From contig NZ_VATK01000006.1 in the NCBI RefSeq assembly GCF_006546985.1, positions 1 through 64,000 of the forward strand: a stretch of DNA of 64,000 nucleotides, read 5' to 3'. How positions within the stretch are numbered: the first letter of the stretch is position 1; each line of letters begins with the position of its first letter. A program made the translations under genes and the position numbers. This DNA is from Bacillus sp. 03113 (GTDB taxonomy: Bacteria; Bacillota; Bacilli; Bacillales; Cytobacillaceae). This document shows, one piece after another, positions 26,901-36,795 of this stretch. Below the pieces are notes generated by a model, which was not told where the DNA came from, did not search any database, and saw nothing but the letters and a program-made list of their open reading frames with translations.

Positions 26901-29082
26901 TCTTACTAAAATTCAAGTGCTCGACAGCGTTAAAAATACCACTTTGGTCTGCTTGCGTGTGAAGCTTTTGAGCATAAAACTGACCAATTTTCAAATGATT
27001 CTTTTCTTTTTCAGAAGTTGACATCATTTGATAAAGTGCCTGTTGGACCTTGTCATGAATAAAAATAAAATGTAGATTCCCTTTTTCGTTTTGATCTAAT
27101 GAAGAAAATTTTTGAATGATAAAACCTTCTTCTACCGCTTTGAAAAGCTGTGTTCTCACACTTTCACTAGCTTGGCCAAGAACAATTGAAAGATCTTCTA
27201 AGTTCAGTTCATTCCCAAAGCAGGAGGCTATTTTTAAAAGAACTTGTAAATCATCTGGTTGTTTCTTAATGATGAACATTAAATAATCAAGGACATTATC
27301 ATTTAAGTTCAGCTGAATCATAGGCTCTAAATTGATCTTCTTATCCTTTTCAGAAAGGTGCGTTTCAACGAGTCTATTAAATTCAAAAGTTTGCAATAGC
27401 TGATTTATATAAAAAGGGTTCCCAAAAGTAACATGATAAATATAAGATGACAGATCACTAATCTGAGAAGCAGAGAGTTCATATTGTTTGGAAATCCATG
27501 TTTGTACATCTTCTTTTTGAAGGAGAGTTAATGGTATATGAACGTAAGACCTGTGACTTTCTTGCATATCTGTTTGAAGTTTTTTAACAAACTCAATATT
27601 TCCAGACTCCTTATCATTTCTGAAAGCGAAAATAAATAAGATATTTTTTAATTCAGGAGCTTTGATTAAATATTCAAGTAAATCAAAAGTGGCTGAATCT
27701 CCCCATTGAATATCATCAATAAAAAGGACAAATGGGTTTTTTTCGGCAATTACCTGAATAAAGGACTGAAAGGTTAATAGAAATCGCGTGTGACTCTCCA
27801 TAGAGGACAAATAATCTGGTGGTAGCTGTTTACCAATGATCCACTCCAGTTCAGGAATAAATGAAGTAAGTACATTTACTTGCTCTCCTAATTTGCTTAT
27901 TAATAAGGTGTTCCATTCTTGAATCGTTTTTTTACCTGATGATAGTATTTTTCTAACAAAAGTTTGAAAAGCTTGAGTAATCGGAACAAATGGTGTATTT
28001 TTTGAAAACGGATCAAATTTACCAGAAAGAAAAAAACCTTCATTTTCTTCTGTCATTATTTTCAATTGATTGACAAGACTCGTTTTACCAGAGCCAGACG
28101 GTCCAGAAATAAATAAAGTTTCTACCTTTCCCGTTCTTACTTTCTCATAAGTATTAAAAAGGAGATTAAGCTCCCCACTTCGTCCATATATTGTCTGTTC
28201 TATTGATACTTTCCGATCATAGCTTCCAAGAATAAAATCTTGAATATTCCCTGTTTCACTATAATCTTTTGCGCATTTTTTTAAATCAAACAATAGACCA
28301 TTAGCGGTTTGATATCTGTCTTCAGGCATTTTCGATAGTAGCTTTAAAATTAGATTTGATAAATTTTCAGGTATTTGTGAATTCACAACAGTAGGTGATT
28401 TAGGAATCTTTGTAAAATGAGCATAGATTAGGTCTGAGATGTCTTTATTAATAAAAGGTAGCGTCTGGGTAAGCATTTCATAGAAAATAACCCCAAGGGC
28501 ATATAGATCTGTTCGAATATCAGCTTTTCTATCCATTCTACCTGTCATTTCTGGAGAAGAATAAGCAATCTGGTTGACATCATTTATTTCTTTTATTACA
28601 GCTGTAGATGCATTTATTTCACGGTAATCAACGGCTTCATGCAAACCAATTAAATCGATATGTATACTGTTCAAATCAATGAGGATATTAGCTGGATGAA
28701 GATTCCGTATCAAAATATTTTCGGAGTGAATATTGATTATTATCTCTGTCAACTGCAGAGCAATAGCAAAAAATTCAGTTAAGGTTACAGGCCTTAAAGA
28801 TAATAATGTTTCTAGTGACTTTGCATTAAAAGGCATATATACAAAAAATCCGTTTTTCTCTTCATCGTATGTCAATAGCGTTATATTTGCAGGAAATTGA
28901 AACGTTGATACTAATTGAAATTCCTTTTTTAAATCATCTGATTGATAAATATCTGTATAACGCGGATTTAACAATCTAATGATAACTTTACTATTATCAA
29001 TAACAGTGGAGGCTGAGTAAAATGTCCAAAATGTGTTTGACTCTATTAATTTATCTATTTTATAGCCAATTAAATTTAACAT
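23944..29082 (-). CDS. Giant hybrid sensor: pseudokinase-ATPase-helical repeats-GAF-histidine kinase
   Basis: A 1712-residue soluble protein. Order: Ser/Thr-kinase fold (1-270), AAA/STAND-type ATPase (about 298-560; Walker A GPSGSGKTS with K333, Walker B FVLFIDDIQWGD), a long helical repeat region (about 600-1290), GAF (about 1320-1470), short coiled coil, HisKA (H1490 in HDLKTP) and HATPase (N-box N1612, DTGSGI, GYGLGLAI). This is the multi-sensor multikinase layout known from cyanobacteria and myxobacteria, uncommon in Bacillus. The kinase fold is degenerate: the VAIK lysine is R36, HRD reads I125-R126-N127, and DFG reads LIG (144-146). The histidine kinase motifs look active. No membrane segment. 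The partner is probably the regulator at 29.7 kb. Confidence 0.92.
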   Translation of the reverse strand: MLNLIGYKIDKLIESNTFWTFYSASTVIDNSKVIIRLLNPRYTDIYQSDDLKKEFQLVSTFQFPANITLLTYDEEKNGFFVYMPFNAKSLETLLSLRPVTLTEFFAIALQLTEIIINIHSENILIRNLHPANILIDLNSIHIDLIGLHEAVDYREINASTAVIKEINDVNQIAYSSPEMTGRMDRKADIRTDLYALGVIFYEMLTQTLPFINKDISDLIYAHFTKIPKSPTVVNSQIPENLSNLILKLLSKMPEDRYQTANGLLFDLKKCAKDYSETGNIQDFILGSYDRKVSIEQTIYGRSGELNLLFNTYEKVRTGKVETLFISGPSGSGKTSLVNQLKIMTEENEGFFLSGKFDPFSKNTPFVPITQAFQTFVRKILSSGKKTIQEWNTLLISKLGEQVNVLTSFIPELEWIIGKQLPPDYLSSMESHTRFLLTFQSFIQVIAEKNPFVLFIDDIQWGDSATFDLLEYLIKAPELKNILFIFAFRNDKESGNIEFVKKLQTDMQESHRSYVHIPLTLLQKEDVQTWISKQYELSASQISDLSSYIYHVTFGNPFYINQLLQTFEFNRLVETHLSEKDKKINLEPMIQLNLNDNVLDYLMFIIKKQPDDLQVLLKIASCFGNELNLEDLSIVLGQASESVRTQLFKAVEEGFIIQKFSSLDQNEKGNLHFIFIHDKVQQALYQMMSTSEKEKNHLKIGQFYAQKLHTQADQSGIFNAVEHLNFSKSMLDEKERLQLSILNKEAGEKAKLASAFESALQYFHNARELLPKNAWIYHYPLTFQIYIGFGETAYLNRQFEISELAFNQLLEQGKTIEEKLEVYNLKIILYNYLFRVEEAVRTGIEALKLGGWKVSKNPHKFTILKELLLVKWGLTKKKNKHLLELPKIKEKQKRLMLQVINNMNGSAYHDDQNLSALLMLKAFSYTLKYGDTDISAIVYNNYALIQSAAFGNLDKSDEFGRLSIEHAKREGKKGILAQVYLVYGIFINQWKNHTQHNITYLQNSQQYSLDSGNLFLANAVSSFIPLIKLINGDSIENVLEEVKKQFKFVKRMDHKLSIEYLYEIEHWLQFLMDKDFKPNFDLPFFQDSSSNEIMHYTLRLQMVYLINEKDQAAQLIKKLEPLIDNTFRLVNAPEYYFYHTLWVCRFYREASRTKQRKYKKALMHDLKIMKKWAGYSPVNYQHKYLAMKAEISSILLLKRKNEEFFAQAIHLALKNGFVQDAAIISQSTAEFYYEKGLSRLGNIFMKDAYDLFHAWGAVRIAEKILEKYPTIIKEFSDINRKNKLPERMDVKAFVKVSQALSSEIKLEQLVRNMMQILMENAGAEKGFLLIKEKNDLQKVIKGSNQNGVSLLGNIELDALNNELAVELIHYVNTTLEPIVLEDAANKGLFTNEYYIKAYKPKSVLAFPILHQNRLIGVLYLENNLITHAFTQERIEILSLLASQAAISIQNAQIYSILEEKVKERTIDLEKANQQLEEEKKKRSELLSNISHDLKTPITSIQGYIEAILDGIVENPRQQKFYLERSLIRIKSLNRLILDLFDLSQLEMGSISFSFEAVTISKLFIHITGLFELDVKARGLEYQVSMPNLNELEFPLVFADPVRIEQVVANLISNAIKFTQKGIIELRLEVNKDQSAVTIFVTDTGSGIEPEDTQKIFERSFTKRGKSNQEGYGLGLAICKEIIDAHNGKIGAMSQVGRGTTIYINLPIIEMIQE

Positions 29083-29114
29083 TTATCTTCATTCCTTACG
29101 ATAAAGTGTAACTT

Positions 29115-29430
29115 CAATCAGTGGGGGTTTTCCGACATACAGGAAGTACTAGTGCAGACAATGCGACAGGATCTCGCTCTTTTGTCTGCTTCATCCCCCA
29201 CTGATGGTTATTCACGCCGAGCCTGATTGACTTTTCTAAGGGCTGAAGCCCAAAGAAAAGTCTTATTTCACTAATCACGCTCATATATGCCACATCATGT
29301 GGCATTCGCCTGACTAGGACGTCCTGTCCGTCGTCGGGCTTTTACGGTCAGTTATCCCCCACCTAGAATATCTTATTTACACTCATAACCTTGAGGTGGG
29401 GTCTTACTGACCGTTAATGCGGGATAAATT
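29115..29430. repeat. Multi-hairpin intergenic element
   Basis: Between the giant kinase and the sinI-like gene lie several hairpins in a row: CAGTGGGGG...CCCCCACTG (29119-29200) enclosing GCAGACAA/TTGTCTGC; GACTTTTCT...AGAAAAGTC (about 29230-29262); GCCACATCATGTGGC (about 29289-29303); and ACGGTCAGT...ACTGACCGT enclosing CCCCACCT/AGGTGGGG (about 29345-29417). Part of it (CCGACATACAGGAAGTA) resembles the insert in the repeat at 40.95 kb. A 63-codon open frame in it looks accidental. Could be a structured RNA or a MITE-like composite. Confidence 0.6.
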
Positions 29431-29522
29431 CAAAACTTTAACAAAACTTAAGGTGGATTTATACGGAATTTATAAAATTTCTATTATTCTATTAATAGAA
29501 TTTATCATTAATGGGGGTAAAA

Positions 29523-29699
29523 ATGAAAAAGCTTGCTGAAAATACTCAATTAGTAACAACTAATATCAATAATTTAGAACAACATCTTGATCTAGAATGG
29601 TACCTTCTTATTATGCAAGCAAAAAGTCTAGGACTATCAAAAACAGAGGTTAGAGAATTTTTACAAAAACAACGTTTTACAAATCTTGAAAACCGTTAA
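29523..29699 (+). CDS. SinI-like anti-repressor protein
   Basis: A 58-residue protein whose middle, LDLEWYLLIMQAKSLGLS followed by KTEVREFLQ, fits the SinI domain: two helices that form a heterodimer with SinR or SlrR. SinI relieves SinR repression of biofilm and related genes in B. subtilis. The second ATG (29523) is preferred because GGGGGT lies 5 bases upstream; the ATG at 29511 lies within that site. It has no adjacent sinR, so it would act on a repressor encoded elsewhere. It lies on the opposite strand between the giant kinase and the response regulator, and its 3' end overlaps the regulator gene by 23 bases. Confidence 0.8.
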   Translation: MKKLAENTQLVTTNINNLEQHLDLEWYLLIMQAKSLGLSKTEVREFLQKQRFTNLENR

Positions 29700-30402
29700 A
29701 TTTATATCCAATTCCTCTAACCGTTTTAATATAAATAGGATTTGAAGGATCATATTCTATTTTCTTTCTTAAGTTGCTAATATGCACCATGACTGTTCGG
29801 TAATCCCCTAAGCTATCTTCACCCCAGATAAGCTGAAATAATTGCTCAACTTGATAAACCTGATCGGGATTTTTAGCTAACAAACACAATAAGCGATATT
29901 CTTTTGCGGAAAGTATAATCGTATGCTGATTTTTCTTTACAACACAGCTTTTAGTGTCAATCGTTAAGTCAGGAAATTTTAATAAACGATCCATCTGATC
30001 TGTTTCTTTGCTCTTCATTTGCTTTAATTGGTTTTGTCGGCTTCTCCTTAAGTGTGCTTTTATACGAGCAATTAACACACCTGGATGAAAAGGTTTAGTT
30101 ACATAATCGTCTCCGCCAATTCTTAATCCAAGTATTGTGTCGATATCGTCTTGCTTTCCACTTAGAAATATGATTGGAACATCCGTTTTCTTTCTTATTA
30201 GCTGACAAATTTCAAATCCGTCAAGATCCGGAAGAACAATATCAAGGAAGATTAGATCTGGTGCTTTCGTATCGATTATTTTTAAAGCTTCATTTCCATT
30301 GTATGCGCAAAAAATTTGAAAACCTTCTTTATGTAAATACAAACTTAATACTTCTTTGATGTCATCATCATCATCTACAATCAAGATTTTTTCCCCATCC
30401 AT
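29677..30402 (-). CDS. OmpR/PhoB-family response regulator
   Basis: A 241-residue regulator. The receiver domain (about 1-118) has the acidic patch DDDD, phosphoacceptor D54 in IFLDIVLPD, and lysine in DDYVTKPFHPG. A winged-helix DNA-binding domain follows (about 140-238; VMVHISNLRKKIEYDP, YIKTVRGIGYKF). No histidine kinase gene is directly adjacent on the same transcript. The nearest is the giant hybrid sensor 600 bases downstream, so the two may form a pair. It is separated from hemL by a terminator. Confidence 0.92.
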   Translation of the reverse strand: MDGEKILIVDDDDDIKEVLSLYLHKEGFQIFCAYNGNEALKIIDTKAPDLIFLDIVLPDLDGFEICQLIRKKTDVPIIFLSGKQDDIDTILGLRIGGDDYVTKPFHPGVLIARIKAHLRRSRQNQLKQMKSKETDQMDRLLKFPDLTIDTKSCVVKKNQHTIILSAKEYRLLCLLAKNPDQVYQVEQLFQLIWGEDSLGDYRTVMVHISNLRKKIEYDPSNPIYIKTVRGIGYKFNGFQDL

Positions 30403-30462
30403 TCATATTCCTCCTAAGCTAAAATCCTAATACCGAAGGACACTTATTAATAATTATATACA

Positions 30463-30496
30463 AAAACACACTTTTCTCAATTGGAAAAGTGTGTTT
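30463..30496 (-). terminator. Terminator of the heme operon
   Basis: AAAACACACTTTTC and GAAAAGTGTGTTTT form a perfect 14-bp stem with flanking A/T runs, between hemL and the response regulator. Confidence 0.88.
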
Positions 30497-30506
30497 TCAA
30501 GTTCAA

Positions 30507-31793
30507 TTATTTAAGCTTTGAAAAAGCCACATCAACAGCATTCAGTGTTTTTGCTATATCTTCATCCGAATGTGCGGTTGATAAAAATAACCCTTCAAAC
30601 TGAGACGGCGGCAAGAAAATACCTTGATTCGCCATTTCTTGGTAAAACGACGCGAAGAATTCTAAATTAGAGGTTTTTGCTTTTTCATAATTAAATACTT
30701 TTTCATTCGTAAAGAAGAATCCAATCATGGAGCCTGCACGATTAACAGTAAGAGGAACCTGATACTTGGCTGCTTTTTCAGTTAATCCCTTTTCTAGAAT
30801 ATCTCCTTTACGAGTAAACTCCTTGTATGTGTCAGGGGTTAGCTGACGCAGGGTTTCATAACCAGCTGTCATTGCGAGTGGATTCCCTGATAAAGTGCCT
30901 GCTTGATAGATCGGACCACTTGGTGCAACTTGTGACATAATTTCAGCTTTTCCGCCATAGGCACCTACCGGAAGACCTCCACCAATTACTTTGCCGAGAC
31001 ATGTTAGATCAGGTGTGATATTGAAAAATCCTTGAGCACAATGGTAATCAACTCTAAAACCCGTCATTACCTCATCAAAGATTAATAACGAACCAAATTC
31101 AGTTGTCAGCTCTCTTAAGCCTTCTAAAAAGCCTGGTAATGGAGGCACGACGCCCATATTACCAGCAACAGGCTCTACGATTACACAGGCAATGTCGTTT
31201 CCATACTGCTCAAAAGCAAATTTGACAGCTTTAAGATCATTATATGGGACCGTAATCGTGTTTTTGGCGACTCCTTCTGGCACTCCTGGACTGTCCGGCA
31301 AACCTAGTGTAGCTACTCCAGATCCCGCTTTAATTAATAAAGAATCTCCATGTCCATGATAAGAGCCTTCAAACTTAATAATTTTATTTCGCCCAGTATA
31401 TCCGCGCGCTAGCCGAAGCGCACTCATGGTTGCTTCTGTTCCTGATGAAACCATGCGAATAATTTCAATAGAAGGTACCCTTTCTTGCACAAGCTTCGCA
31501 AGCTTATTTTCAATCAGAGTTGGAGCTCCAAAGCTCGTCCCCTTCTCCACTACTTTTTTGATTGCTTCTACTACTTGATCATCAGCATGTCCTAAAATAA
31601 GCGGACCCCAAGAAAGAACGTAATCGATATATTCATTTCCATCAACGTCCACTATTTTCGATCCTTTTCCACGATCCATAAAAATGGGATCCATGTGAAC
31701 CGATTTAAACGCTCTGACAGGACTATTGACACCGCCAGGCATTAACTGAATTGCTTCCTTGTATGCTTCTACCGAAGAATCATACGACCTCAT
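30507..31793 (-). CDS. hemL: Glutamate-1-semialdehyde 2,1-aminomutase
   Basis: PLP-dependent class III aminotransferase-fold enzyme of 428 residues that turns glutamate-1-semialdehyde into 5-aminolevulinate, the C5 route to heme. Visible motifs are [12 protein letters not shown] at the N-terminus, [10 protein letters not shown], and the PLP lysine segment [14 protein letters not shown]. The ATG at 31793 was chosen because AGAGGG precedes it and the protein then starts MRSYDSS like B. subtilis HemL; an upstream in-frame ATG adds 13 residues. It is the last gene of hemAXCDBL. Confidence 0.97.
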   Translation of the reverse strand: MRSYDSSVEAYKEAIQLMPGGVNSPVRAFKSVHMDPIFMDRGKGSKIVDVDGNEYIDYVLSWGPLILGHADDQVVEAIKKVVEKGTSFGAPTLIENKLAKLVQERVPSIEIIRMVSSGTEATMSALRLARGYTGRNKIIKFEGSYHGHGDSLLIKAGSGVATLGLPDSPGVPEGVAKNTITVPYNDLKAVKFAFEQYGNDIACVIVEPVAGNMGVVPPLPGFLEGLRELTTEFGSLLIFDEVMTGFRVDYHCAQGFFNITPDLTCLGKVIGGGLPVGAYGGKAEIMSQVAPSGPIYQAGTLSGNPLAMTAGYETLRQLTPDTYKEFTRKGDILEKGLTEKAAKYQVPLTVNRAGSMIGFFFTNEKVFNYEKAKTSNLEFFASFYQEMANQGIFLPPSQFEGLFLSTAHSDEDIAKTLNAVDVAFSKLK

Positions 31794-31818
31794 ATTATCC
31801 CTCTTTTCCCTTTGTAGA

Positions 31819-32799
31819 TTATGCTTGTTCATTTAACCAGCGAACGGCATCTTTCGCAAAATAAGTAATAATTAAGTCAGCTCCAGCCCTTTTCATACCG
31901 ACAAGCATTTCAAGTACGATTTTTTTCTCTTCAATCCAGCCATTTTGAGCAGCTGCCTTCACCATAGAGTACTCGCCGCTTACATTGTAAATAACAACTG
32001 GCACATGAAAATGATTTTTCACATCTCTAACAATATCTAAATACGGCATTCCTGGCTTGACGATGAGGAAATCGGCTCCTTCTGAAACGTCTGATTCCGC
32101 TTCTCGAAAAGCTTCCAACCGATTGGCTGGATCCATTTGATAAGCTTTTCGATCACCAAATTGCGGCGCACTATCGGCAGCATCGCGGAAAGGTCCATAA
32201 AAGGCAGAGGAATACTTAACGGCATAAGACATAATCGGCGTTTCTTCAAAACCTGCTTTATCTAAGCCTGCTCTAATCGCTGCAACAAAGCCGTCCATCA
32301 TATTTGATGGAGCGATAATATCAGCTCCAGCACTCGCTTGGCTAACAGCTGTTTTCACTAACAGCTCGAGAGAAGGGTCATTTAGTACTTTGCCATTTTC
32401 AATAACACCGCAATGGCCATGACTTGTATATTCACATAAACAAGTATCTGCAATGACAATGACATCAGGATAGTTTTGTTTAATAAATCGAGTTGCTTCT
32501 TGAACGATCCCATGATCATGGTACGCTTCTTTTCCGCATTCATCCTTTTCAATTGGGATCCCAAATAGTAAAACAGATTTTATGCCTAATGAAACGACTT
32601 CATCCATTTCCTCAGTTAGATGATCAATGGATAATTGAAAAACACCCGGCATAGATGGCACTTCCACTTTAATATTTTTTCCTTCTGCAACAAAAATCGG
32701 ATAAATAAAATCCTCTGTATGTAAATGTGTTTCACGAACTAATGCACGCATATTAGCAGATTGTCGCAATCGTCTATGACGAGTAAATGATCCCTTCAT
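31819..32799 (-). CDS. hemB: Delta-aminolevulinic acid dehydratase (porphobilinogen synthase)
   Basis: A 326-residue TIM-barrel enzyme that condenses two 5-aminolevulinates. The cysteine-rich metal site is present ([15 protein letters not shown]), as are the two Schiff-base lysine segments ([17 protein letters not shown] and [12 protein letters not shown]). It overlaps hemD by 4 bases, indicating translational coupling, and precedes hemL. Confidence 0.97.
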   Translation of the reverse strand: MKGSFTRHRRLRQSANMRALVRETHLHTEDFIYPIFVAEGKNIKVEVPSMPGVFQLSIDHLTEEMDEVVSLGIKSVLLFGIPIEKDECGKEAYHDHGIVQEATRFIKQNYPDVIVIADTCLCEYTSHGHCGVIENGKVLNDPSLELLVKTAVSQASAGADIIAPSNMMDGFVAAIRAGLDKAGFEETPIMSYAVKYSSAFYGPFRDAADSAPQFGDRKAYQMDPANRLEAFREAESDVSEGADFLIVKPGMPYLDIVRDVKNHFHVPVVIYNVSGEYSMVKAAAQNGWIEEKKIVLEMLVGMKRAGADLIITYFAKDAVRWLNEQA

Positions 32800-33599
32800 T
32801 TTTGTTCTCCTCCTAACGAATTGTCTATATAGTTAATAATACTTTTCAGCATCCCATCCACAGTGTAGATGGAAGGCATAACATCTACACTCAGACCATA
32901 GTGTTCCATTCGTTTTTTTGTAATAGGTCCGATGCAGGCAGTGATACATTGATCACACTCATTTATGAGTGAATATTCTTTTGCTACCTTCATAAAATGA
33001 TCCACTGTCGATGAACTTGTAAATACGAGAATATCAAGCTCTTTTTCCTTCAGCATCTTAGCAAGCTTTTCTTGGCTTTCCTCTGGAAAATAGTTGATAT
33101 AGACAATCACTTCATCTACACTTGCCCCTTTTATTTGAAGGGAGTGGTAAATAAGATCTCTTGCAAGATTTCCTTTGGGAATTAATACCCTTTCACCTGG
33201 CTGAATTACGTTTGAGAATTCATCTACAAACATTTCTGCGACGTATTTAGAAGGCATAAAATTTGCCTTATACCCTCTGTTTTCCAGTACCTTTTTTGTT
33301 TTTTCTCCAATCACAGCGATTTTTGGAAAAGTGTTAGGCTGATGCGTCTCCAGCAATGAGAAAAAAGATTTAACAGCCATTTTACTAGTGAAAATAATCC
33401 AATCATATGTATGTAGCTGCATGAAACATTTGCTTATTTCTTCTGATAAAGGGACGGGCTTGAATGCGATAAGAGGAATCTCAACTGGTATTCCTCCATA
33501 TTTAATAATTTGCTTTGAAGTTGAACTTGCCTCTTTTTTTCCTCTAGGTATAAGTACCTTTTTTCCTTTTAAAGGGAGTGAAGTGATCATCTCTATCAA
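32796..33599 (-). CDS. hemD: Uroporphyrinogen-III synthase
   Basis: A 267-residue two-domain HemD-fold protein. This family is poorly conserved; recognisable segments are [27 protein letters not shown], and [18 protein letters not shown]. It cyclises hydroxymethylbilane with ring D inversion. Four-base overlaps with hemC and hemB on either side and position in the operon support the call. Confidence 0.92.
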   Translation of the reverse strand: MIEMITSLPLKGKKVLIPRGKKEASSTSKQIIKYGGIPVEIPLIAFKPVPLSEEISKCFMQLHTYDWIIFTSKMAVKSFFSLLETHQPNTFPKIAVIGEKTKKVLENRGYKANFMPSKYVAEMFVDEFSNVIQPGERVLIPKGNLARDLIYHSLQIKGASVDEVIVYINYFPEESQEKLAKMLKEKELDILVFTSSSTVDHFMKVAKEYSLINECDQCITACIGPITKKRMEHYGLSVDVMPSIYTVDGMLKSIINYIDNSLGGEQK

Positions 33600-34519
33600 T
33601 CCTCTTTAACCATTTTTATTAAGTCTCTCGCACCCTTCTGAATCAATCGCTCCGCAGCTAACAATCCAAGCTCCTCTGGGTTTTTTCCCTTTATCGTTTC
33701 TTTTAAAACTATTTTCCCATCTGAAGAAGCGACCAATGCTGTTAATTGCAGCTCTCCATTTTTATCAAATTGCGCAAATCCAGCAATAGGAACTTGACAG
33801 CCGCCTTCCATTTTTTGCAGAAACGCTCGTTCAGCTGTAACGGCTTTGGCTGTTAGGTCACACGAAAGCTTTCTTAAGAGCGTTAATAGCTCTTCATCAT
33901 TTTCACGGCATTCGATGGCTAAAGCTCCTTGACCAACAGCAGGTAAACAAATCTCTGGTTCCAAAAACTCCGTCACGACATCAGAGGTCCAGCCCATTCT
34001 TGCCAGTCCAGCAGCTGCTAAAATAATGGCATCATATTCTTCTGTGTTTAATTTCTTTAAACGAGTATCGATATTCCCTCTTATCCATTTAATTTCTAAA
34101 TCAGGACGTAGAGCTAATATTTGAGATGCTCGACGAAGACTGCTTGTTCCGATAATGGCACCACTTTTTAAATCATTAAGACGGATATGATTTTTAGAAA
34201 TAAGCGCATCTCGATGATCTTCTCGGATGGGAATCGAACCAATCATCAAACCATTAGGTAATATCGCTGGCATATCCTTCATACTATGAACAGCCATATC
34301 AATTTCTTTATTCAGCATAGCTTGTTCAATTTCCTTCACAAAAAGGCCTTTTCCTCCAACTTTAGCAAGTGTGACATCTAAGATACGATCGCCTTTCGTA
34401 ACCATTTCTTTGATTTCAAAATCAATCGAATCATCTAGCAGCTTTAACTGATCAATGACCCATTGTGTTTGTGTTAACGCTAATTTACTTTTCCTAGATC
34501 CTACAACAATTTTCCTCAT
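33596..34519 (-). CDS. hemC: Porphobilinogen deaminase (hydroxymethylbilane synthase)
   Basis: A 307-residue enzyme. It starts [18 protein letters not shown], has the catalytic Asp region and Arg-rich loop ([10 protein letters not shown]), and the dipyrromethane cofactor cysteine in [11 protein letters not shown]. The ATG at 34519 is preceded by GCAGGAGGA; the open frame runs 48 codons further upstream, but that region overlaps hemX and lacks family similarity. It follows hemX by 35 bases. Confidence 0.97.
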   Translation of the reverse strand: MRKIVVGSRKSKLALTQTQWVIDQLKLLDDSIDFEIKEMVTKGDRILDVTLAKVGGKGLFVKEIEQAMLNKEIDMAVHSMKDMPAILPNGLMIGSIPIREDHRDALISKNHIRLNDLKSGAIIGTSSLRRASQILALRPDLEIKWIRGNIDTRLKKLNTEEYDAIILAAAGLARMGWTSDVVTEFLEPEICLPAVGQGALAIECRENDEELLTLLRKLSCDLTAKAVTAERAFLQKMEGGCQVPIAGFAQFDKNGELQLTALVASSDGKIVLKETIKGKNPEELGLLAAERLIQKGARDLIKMVKED

Positions 34520-34554
34520 AAAATTCCTCCTGCAAATTCTAAAAAAGCATTTTT

Positions 34555-35388
34555 CTATGAAACCCAGAAATGAAAAGTAGAGAGCTTTCCAATTAGAAAA
34601 AAGTTTATTAATAATATTAAAAAAGCAGCAACATTCCATAAAGCTAAATTTTTGCCACTCCACCCTTTTTTCTTATACAAATAAAAAAGAATGCTATAAA
34701 TAATAACAACAAAAAAAGAACCGAGAATTTTTGCATCATACCAAGTTAAATCCGGAACTTTTATATAAGCCCATTGTACACCTAAAATGATTCCGACTAA
34801 CAGGAGTGGAAAGCCGATAAGATTGAATACATAAGAAATTCGCTCAAGCCTTGCCAGATCAGGTATTCGAATAAGGTGCTTTCCCCATTTTTTCCTTTTT
34901 AATAAATCATATTGAAGAAGGTAAAGAAATGAGAAGACAAAGGATATGGAAAAGGCTCCATAAGATAGTATAGAGATTGTAATATGGATGAGCAAAAGCT
35001 CAGACATCAATTTCTGGGCTATCACATTCGTATGAGTCTGAACAGGAGCAAAAGTATGAATGGCCATAATCATAAAACCAAGAATATTTGTAAAAAAGAC
35101 GATAAAATCTACTTTCAGTACCCGATTAATCGCTAGTGATAAGGTTATTAACACCCATGCATAGAAATAGAGCCCTTCAAGTATCGTCAGGACAGGAAAT
35201 CTATTGGTCGTCACCATATACATAAAGAAAAAGACCGATTGTAAAATCCAAACAACTGCAAGTAACCAGAAAGCAGCTTTATTGGCCTTCCGGTTATTAT
35301 GCAAAAAATCAATGAAATATAACAGGACAGATAAGGCATATAGAACCACAGTTAGTTCGTGAAGCCTCGTCATATATAAATCAACCAC
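34555..35388 (-). CDS. hemX: HemX membrane protein (cytochrome c assembly CcsA-like)
   Basis: A 277-residue protein with eight hydrophobic segments, of the HemX/CcsA group; the region [21 protein letters not shown] and the [10 protein letters not shown] segment are typical. In B. subtilis HemX lowers the cellular amount of glutamyl-tRNA reductase (HemA). The start is a GTG preceded by GAGGGTG. It lies between hemA and hemC as expected. Confidence 0.93.
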   Translation of the reverse strand: MVDLYMTRLHELTVVLYALSVLLYFIDFLHNNRKANKAAFWLLAVVWILQSVFFFMYMVTTNRFPVLTILEGLYFYAWVLITLSLAINRVLKVDFIVFFTNILGFMIMAIHTFAPVQTHTNVIAQKLMSELLLIHITISILSYGAFSISFVFSFLYLLQYDLLKRKKWGKHLIRIPDLARLERISYVFNLIGFPLLLVGIILGVQWAYIKVPDLTWYDAKILGSFFVVIIYSILFYLYKKKGWSGKNLALWNVAAFLILLINFFLIGKLSTFHFWVS

Positions 35389-35402
35389 TTGAGCACCCTC
35401 TC

Positions 35403-36746
35403 TTACGGTTGAAAGGAAGCTTGAATTGGGATTGAAACGTTTCCTGACTCGGCTTCTTTCATTTCTTGTATTTCTTGAACGAGGTCCTCAATATTAAAAA
35501 TTTTCATAAATAACTCTAACGATTGCTTTGCATCTTTTTCAGCTGCTAATTCTTTTGCCTGCAAAATTGGATCTTTTAACAGCTGATTGATGATGCTTTT
35601 TGTATGCTTATTCAAAAGCTTTCTATCACGCTCACTTAAATTAGGGAGCTTTCTTTCAATACTGTTCATCGTTTCCGATTGTATAGCGAGTGCTTTTTTA
35701 CGTAAAGCAAAAATCACAGGCACGACTCCAAGCATATTTAACCACTGATTAAACTCAACGATTTCAGCTTCGATCATGATCCTAATTTTTTCTGCTTCTT
35801 TTTTCCGTTCTTGCAAATTTGCTTCTACAATTCCCTCTAAATCATCGATATCATAAAGAAAGACACTTTCAAGCTCAACAAGACGCGGATCGAGATCGCG
35901 AGGTACAGCAATGTCCACCATAAAAATAGGCTTCCCACGACGCCCGCTCTCTAAACAAGCCATCATTTCTTTTGTGATTACGTAGTTCTTCGCACCAGTT
36001 GAGCTAATCAGAATATCTGCATCCATTAAGGCACATTGTAATTCATCGAGAGACTTTGCTTCTCCAGCAAATCTATTCGCCAGTGCTTGAGCTTTTTCAA
36101 GCGTTCGATTAATGACGGTAACTTGCTTAGCTCCATTGCTTTGAAGATTTTGAATAGCCAATTCACCCATTTTTCCTGCTCCGATAACGAGAACATGCTT
36201 TTCCTCTAATGAACCAAAAATCTTTTTGGCAAGCTCTACTGCCGCATAGCTGACAGAAACAGCATTAGCCCCAATCTCTGTTTCAGAATGAGCTTTTTTT
36301 GCAAGGGTAATCGCTTGCTTAAAAAGTTGATTAAACACAGTGCCAATAGTGTTTTGTTCTTGTGCAAATAGAAAGCTTGTCCGGACCTGTCCTAAAATTT
36401 GTGTTTCTCCTAGAACCATGGAATTTAATCCGCATGCTACATTGAATAAATGTTCAACCGCTCCATCCTGTTCATAAATAAACAAATAAGGTGAAAATTC
36501 ATTTTGCTCGATTCCAAACCAATTCGATAGAAACTCTTTGACATAGTACCGACCAGTATGCAATTGGTCCACAACTGCATAGATTTCAGTACGATTACAG
36601 GTAGATAGGATGATATTTTCAAGGATGCTTTTTTGATCCTTTAATTGCTTCATGGCGTTTCCTAATTCCAACGGATTAAATGTTAATCGTTCACGAATTT
36701 CGACAGGGGCCGTTTTATAATTTAAACCAACTACAATGATATGCAT
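35403..36746 (-). CDS. hemA: Glutamyl-tRNA reductase
   Basis: A 447-residue enzyme, first gene of the heme operon. It begins [19 protein letters not shown], with the catalytic cysteine in [13 protein letters not shown], the NADPH-binding [12 protein letters not shown], and a C-terminal dimerisation domain. The ATG at 36746 fits the family start; an in-frame ATG ten codons upstream is not needed. A TATAAT lies 44 bases further upstream on the same strand. Confidence 0.97.
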   Translation of the reverse strand: MHIIVVGLNYKTAPVEIRERLTFNPLELGNAMKQLKDQKSILENIILSTCNRTEIYAVVDQLHTGRYYVKEFLSNWFGIEQNEFSPYLFIYEQDGAVEHLFNVACGLNSMVLGETQILGQVRTSFLFAQEQNTIGTVFNQLFKQAITLAKKAHSETEIGANAVSVSYAAVELAKKIFGSLEEKHVLVIGAGKMGELAIQNLQSNGAKQVTVINRTLEKAQALANRFAGEAKSLDELQCALMDADILISSTGAKNYVITKEMMACLESGRRGKPIFMVDIAVPRDLDPRLVELESVFLYDIDDLEGIVEANLQERKKEAEKIRIMIEAEIVEFNQWLNMLGVVPVIFALRKKALAIQSETMNSIERKLPNLSERDRKLLNKHTKSIINQLLKDPILQAKELAAEKDAKQSLELFMKIFNIEDLVQEIQEMKEAESGNVSIPIQASFQP

Positions 36747-36789
36747 GACCTTTACACCCCCCAAAAAAAGTTGCAAATAACCTCATTTT

Positions 36790-36795
36790 ATTATA
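36790..36795 (-). promoter_or_regulatory. Candidate -10 box of the hemA operon
   Basis: TATAAT on the minus strand, 44 bases before the hemA start. The matching -35 is poor, so strength or extra regulation cannot be judged. I see no perfect PerR box in this gap. Confidence 0.45.

Noticed and set aside
29114-29305. A 63-codon open frame on the minus strand
   Set aside because: It lies inside the multi-hairpin repeat, has no ribosome-binding site and an accidental-looking composition.
34520-34663. N-terminal extension of hemC by 48 residues
   Set aside because: It overlaps hemX, is unlike the family, and a strong ribosome-binding site stands before the internal ATG.
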